Positions 60,121 to 64,000 of a stretch of DNA of 64,000 bases are shown here, piece after piece. This DNA is from Eriocheir sinensis (Eukaryota > Arthropoda > Malacostraca > Decapoda > Varunidae). The stretch lies in contig NW_026111754.1 of NCBI RefSeq assembly GCF_024679095.1, forward strand, positions 806,001 through 870,000. Direction: 5' to 3'. The notes beneath the pieces are model-generated. The model did no database searches, was not told the origin of the DNA, and saw only the letters and a list, made by a program, of their open reading frames with translations. Both the position numbers and the translations under genes were made by a program. How positions within the stretch are numbered: the stretch's first letter is position 1; every line of letters begins with the position of its first letter.

Positions 60121-61051
60121 TAGTTATATATGTATTTTATACAAATTCATGTTATTTTATGTGTATTTTCAAATAAATTTATATTATTTTATGTGTAATT
60201 TGTACATATATTTTATTACAAATCTACCTTATTTTTATGTTTATTTTGTATGTGTATTTTGTATATTTATATTTATCCAAATACACATTCTTTTATTGGT
60301 ATTTTGTTTATTTATTTTAATTCGAATTTACACTATTTTATGTGTATTTTGTATACATTTTTTTATAGTTATTTACTCAATTTTATTAGTATTTTGTATA
60401 TATATTTTTATAGAAATCTACGTTTTTTTATTTGTATTCGTATATATATTTTGAAACAAATTTACATTGTTTTATATGTATTTTTGCATATCTCTTTCAA
60501 TACAAATTTACCTTATTGTACGTGCATTTTGTATATTTATTTCAATGCAAATTTAAATATTTTATGTGTATTTTGGTATATATATTTTTAAAAGAAATGC
60601 GCTATTTTATGGGAATTTTGCATCTTTATTTTCATACAAATTTACATTATTTTATTAATATTCTGTGTATTTATTTTGATACGATGTTACATTATTCTAT
60701 TTGTTTTTTGTATATACTTTTTTATACATATTTACATTTTTTAATGTGTATCTTGCATATATATTTTATACAAATTTATTATCTATTATCTTTTTTCATA
60801 CAAATACACATTCTTTTCATGATATTTTGTTTATTTATTTTGACACGAATTTACATTATTTGATATGTATTTTGTATATATATTTTTATACGTATTTACA
60901 TAATTTCATATGTATTTTGTATATATTTGATATATTTGATACAAATTTGTATTATTGATGTGTATTTCGCATATCTATTTCAATACAAATTTTCTTTACT
61001 GTATGTGCCTTTTGTATATTTATTTTGATGCAAATTTAATTATTTTATGTG

Positions 61052-61185
<134 letters not shown>

Positions 61186-63651
61186 AACAAATATGCGTTA
61201 TTATATGGGTATTTTGCATCTTTATTTTCATACAAATTTACATTATTTTATTGATTGTCTGTTTATTTATTTTGATACGATTTTACGTTATTCTGTGTAT
61301 TTTGTATATATATTTTTAGACATATTTACATTATTTAATGTATATTTTGTATATATATTTTATAGAAATTTACGTTATCTTATGTGTATTTGTTTATATA
61401 TTTTCATACAAATTTACATTATTTTATGTGTATTTTGTATATGTATTTCAATAAAAATTTGCCTAATCTCATTTGTATTTTGCATATCTATTTTCAAACA
61501 AATTTAAATTATTTTTGTGTATTTTTTTATTGTTTTTATACAATTTTTATTTTATTTTATTTGTATTTTGTATATATATTTTCCTACACATATACATTCT
61601 TTTAGAGGAAATTTTGTTTATTTATTTTGATACGAAATTACATTATTTTATGTGTACTTTGTATATATATTTTTCTATATATTTACATTATTTTATGTGT
61701 ATTTTGTATATATATTTTCATAAAAATGTACGTAGTTTTATTGTGTGTATTCGTATATATTTTGATAAAAAATTTCATTATTTTATGTGTTTTTTGCATA
61801 TCTATTTCAATTAAAATCTACCTTATTGTATGTGTATTTTGTATATTTATTTTAATACAAATTTAATTATTTTATGTGTATTTTTGTATATATTTTTTTT
61901 TAAATATGAGATATTTTATGGGTATTTTGCATCTTTAATTTTATAAATTTTTACATTACGTACATATCTTTTATACGTATTTACATTATTTAATGTGTAT
62001 TTTGTTTATATATTTTTATACAAATTTACGTTATTATATGTGTATTTGAATATATATTTTTATACAAATTTACATTATTTTATGTATTTTCTATATTTAT
62101 TTCAATTCAAATTTAGCTTATTTTATGTGTCTTTTGTATATCTATTTTCATACAAATTTAATTATTTTTGTTTATTTTTGTATATAGTTTTATACAATTT
62201 TACGTTATTTTATATGTATTTTGTATATTTATATTTATACAAGTAAACATTCTTTTATTGGCATTTAGTTTATTTATTTTGATACGAATTTACATAATTT
62301 TATGTGTATTTTGTATACATTTTCTTATACGTATTTACTTCATTTTATGTGTATTTTGTATATATATTTTATAGAAATCTACGTTATTTTATGTGTATTC
62401 GTATGTATATTTTGAAACAAATATACATTGTTTTATATGTATTTTGCATATCTATTTTAATACAAATTTACCTTATTGTTTGTGCATTTTGTATATTTAT
62501 TGTAATACAAATTTAGATATTTTATGTGCATCTTGGTATATATATTTTCATAAAAAATGCGTTGTTTTATGGGTATTTTGCATCTTTATTTTCATACAAA
62601 TTTACGTTATTTTATTAATATTCTGTGTATTTATTTTGATACTATTTTACATTATTCTATTTGTGTTTTGTATATATTTTTTTATACATATTTTCATTAT
62701 TTAATGTGTATTTTCTATATATATTTATACAAATTTTCGTTATTTTAAGTGTATTTGTTTATATATTTTTATTCAAATTTGCATTATTTTATGTGTATTT
62801 TGTATATGTATTTCAATAGAAATTTACCTAATTTCATGTGTATTTTGTATATATATTATATACAAATTTAAATTATTTTTTGTGTATTTTTGTATAGAGT
62901 TTTATACAAATTTACAATATTTTATGTGTATTTTGTATATCTATTTTCATACAAATACACATTCTTTTATTGACATTTTGTTTATTTATTTTGTGCGAAT
63001 TTATATTATTTAATGTTTATTGTGTATATATATTTTTATACGTATTTACGTCATTTCATGTGTATTTTGTATATATATTTCTATAGAAATATACGTTATT
63101 TTATGTGTATTCGTATATATATTTTGAAACAAATATACATTGTTTTATGTGCATTTTGCATATTTTTTCAATACAAATTTACCTTATTGTACATGCATTT
63201 TGTATATTAAATTTAAAACAAATTTAGCTATTCTATGTGTATTTTTTTGTATGTATTTTTATAAAAATATGCTTTATTTTATGGGTATTTTGCATCTTTA
63301 TTTTCATACAAAATTACATTATTTTATTGATATTCTGTGTATTTATTTTGATACGATTTTACATTATTCTATGTATATTTTGTATATCTATTTTATACCA
63401 ATGTACGTTATTTTATGTGAGTTTGTTTTCATTTCATACAAATTTACATTATTTTATGTGAATTTTGTACATGTATTTAAATACAAATTTAACTAATTAT
63501 ATGTGTATTTTGTATATCTATTTTCATACAAATTGAAATTAATTGTGTATTTTTGTATATATTTTTATTGAAATTTTCGTAATTTTATGTGTATTTTGTA
63601 TATTTATTTTCCTTCATATATACGTTCTTTTATCGGAATTTTATTTATTTA

Positions 63652-64000
63652 TTCGTATCGAAATAAATGAACAAAATACCGATAAAATAATGTAATTATG
63701 AATGAAAATATATATAGAAAATACACATAAAATAACGTAAATACAAATAAATATATAAACATAAAATGATTTGAATTTGAATGAAAATAGATATAAAAAT
63801 AAACTTAAAATAGGGCAAATTTATAATGAAATATATATACAAAATACACATAAAATAATGTAGATTTGTTTCAAAATATATATACGAATACACATAAAAT
63901 AACGTAGATTTCTATAGAAATATATATACAAAATAAACATGAAATGTTGTAAATACGTATAAAAATATACATACAAAAAACACATTAAATAATGTAAATT
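63652..64000 (-). repeat. Minus-polarity block 43, cut by the window end
   Basis: About eight monomers matching 17703-18050. Compared with that copy, about 150 bp including the CTCTATATGTATAT switch (about 17554-17702) is missing, so the polarity change here is new. Confidence 0.85.

Overview
The window is almost entirely one AT-rich satellite array. I find one interruption, a mariner-type DNA transposon at 878-2184. I see no host gene, tRNA, rRNA, CRISPR array or conventional promoter. The transposase family (Tc1/mariner/IS630 superfamily, TA target site, DEAHF and CDFFLWG motifs) is common in insects and other arthropods. Together with the very AT-rich satellite, this suggests a eukaryotic, probably arthropod, heterochromatic region (pericentromere, subtelomere or sex chromosome). 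The host assignment is inference; the repeat structure is read directly.

The basic unit is a 45-bp monomer, about 1,400 copies by division. In 'plus' polarity it reads roughly TGTGTATTTTGTATATATAT (positions 1-20) and CAAATTTACATTATTTTA (28-45). Because 45 is divisible by 3 and one frame lacks stops, the array yields many 60-200 residue open frames built on a 15-residue unit like [15 protein letters not shown]. They follow monomer polarity and are not treated as genes. Above the monomer is a register of about 350-360 bp (about 8 monomer variants in fixed order). Above that are kilobase blocks duplicated in tandem, at a distance and inverted.

The most unusual property is polarity: the array changes strand 42 times in 64 kb, giving 43 blocks of about 90 bp to 6.5 kb. 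About 31 of the 42 switches fall into nine recurrent junction sequences; one (GAGTAAACGTGT) occurs nine times. The arrangement is therefore best explained by a few founder rearrangements later amplified as blocks.

Layout: 1-7.8 kb holds an inverted duplication (1-2454 against 6627-7771) whose left arm carries the transposon; the other arm keeps the empty target site. 7.4-24 kb is a larger imperfect palindrome (arms about 7.39-11.27 and 20.07-24.03). 24-34 kb is mostly minus-polarity array with a 1.04-kb tandem duplication. 34.4-43.7 kb is a 4.78-kb tandem duplication. 43.8-50 kb contains an inverted copy of 28.4-30.3 kb. 50-60 kb is a 2.3-kb two-polarity unit in tandem. 59.3-64 kb is plus array that repeats 15.9-18 kb. 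Five long (TA)n tracts interrupt the array at 4.18, 46.25, 58.16, 59.87 and 61.06 kb.

Block boundaries are by eye and good to about 10 bp at junctions and tens of bp for duplication ends. Percent identities were not computed. Polarity-switching repeats are also where assemblies go wrong, so the large-scale order should be treated as the order in this assembly.
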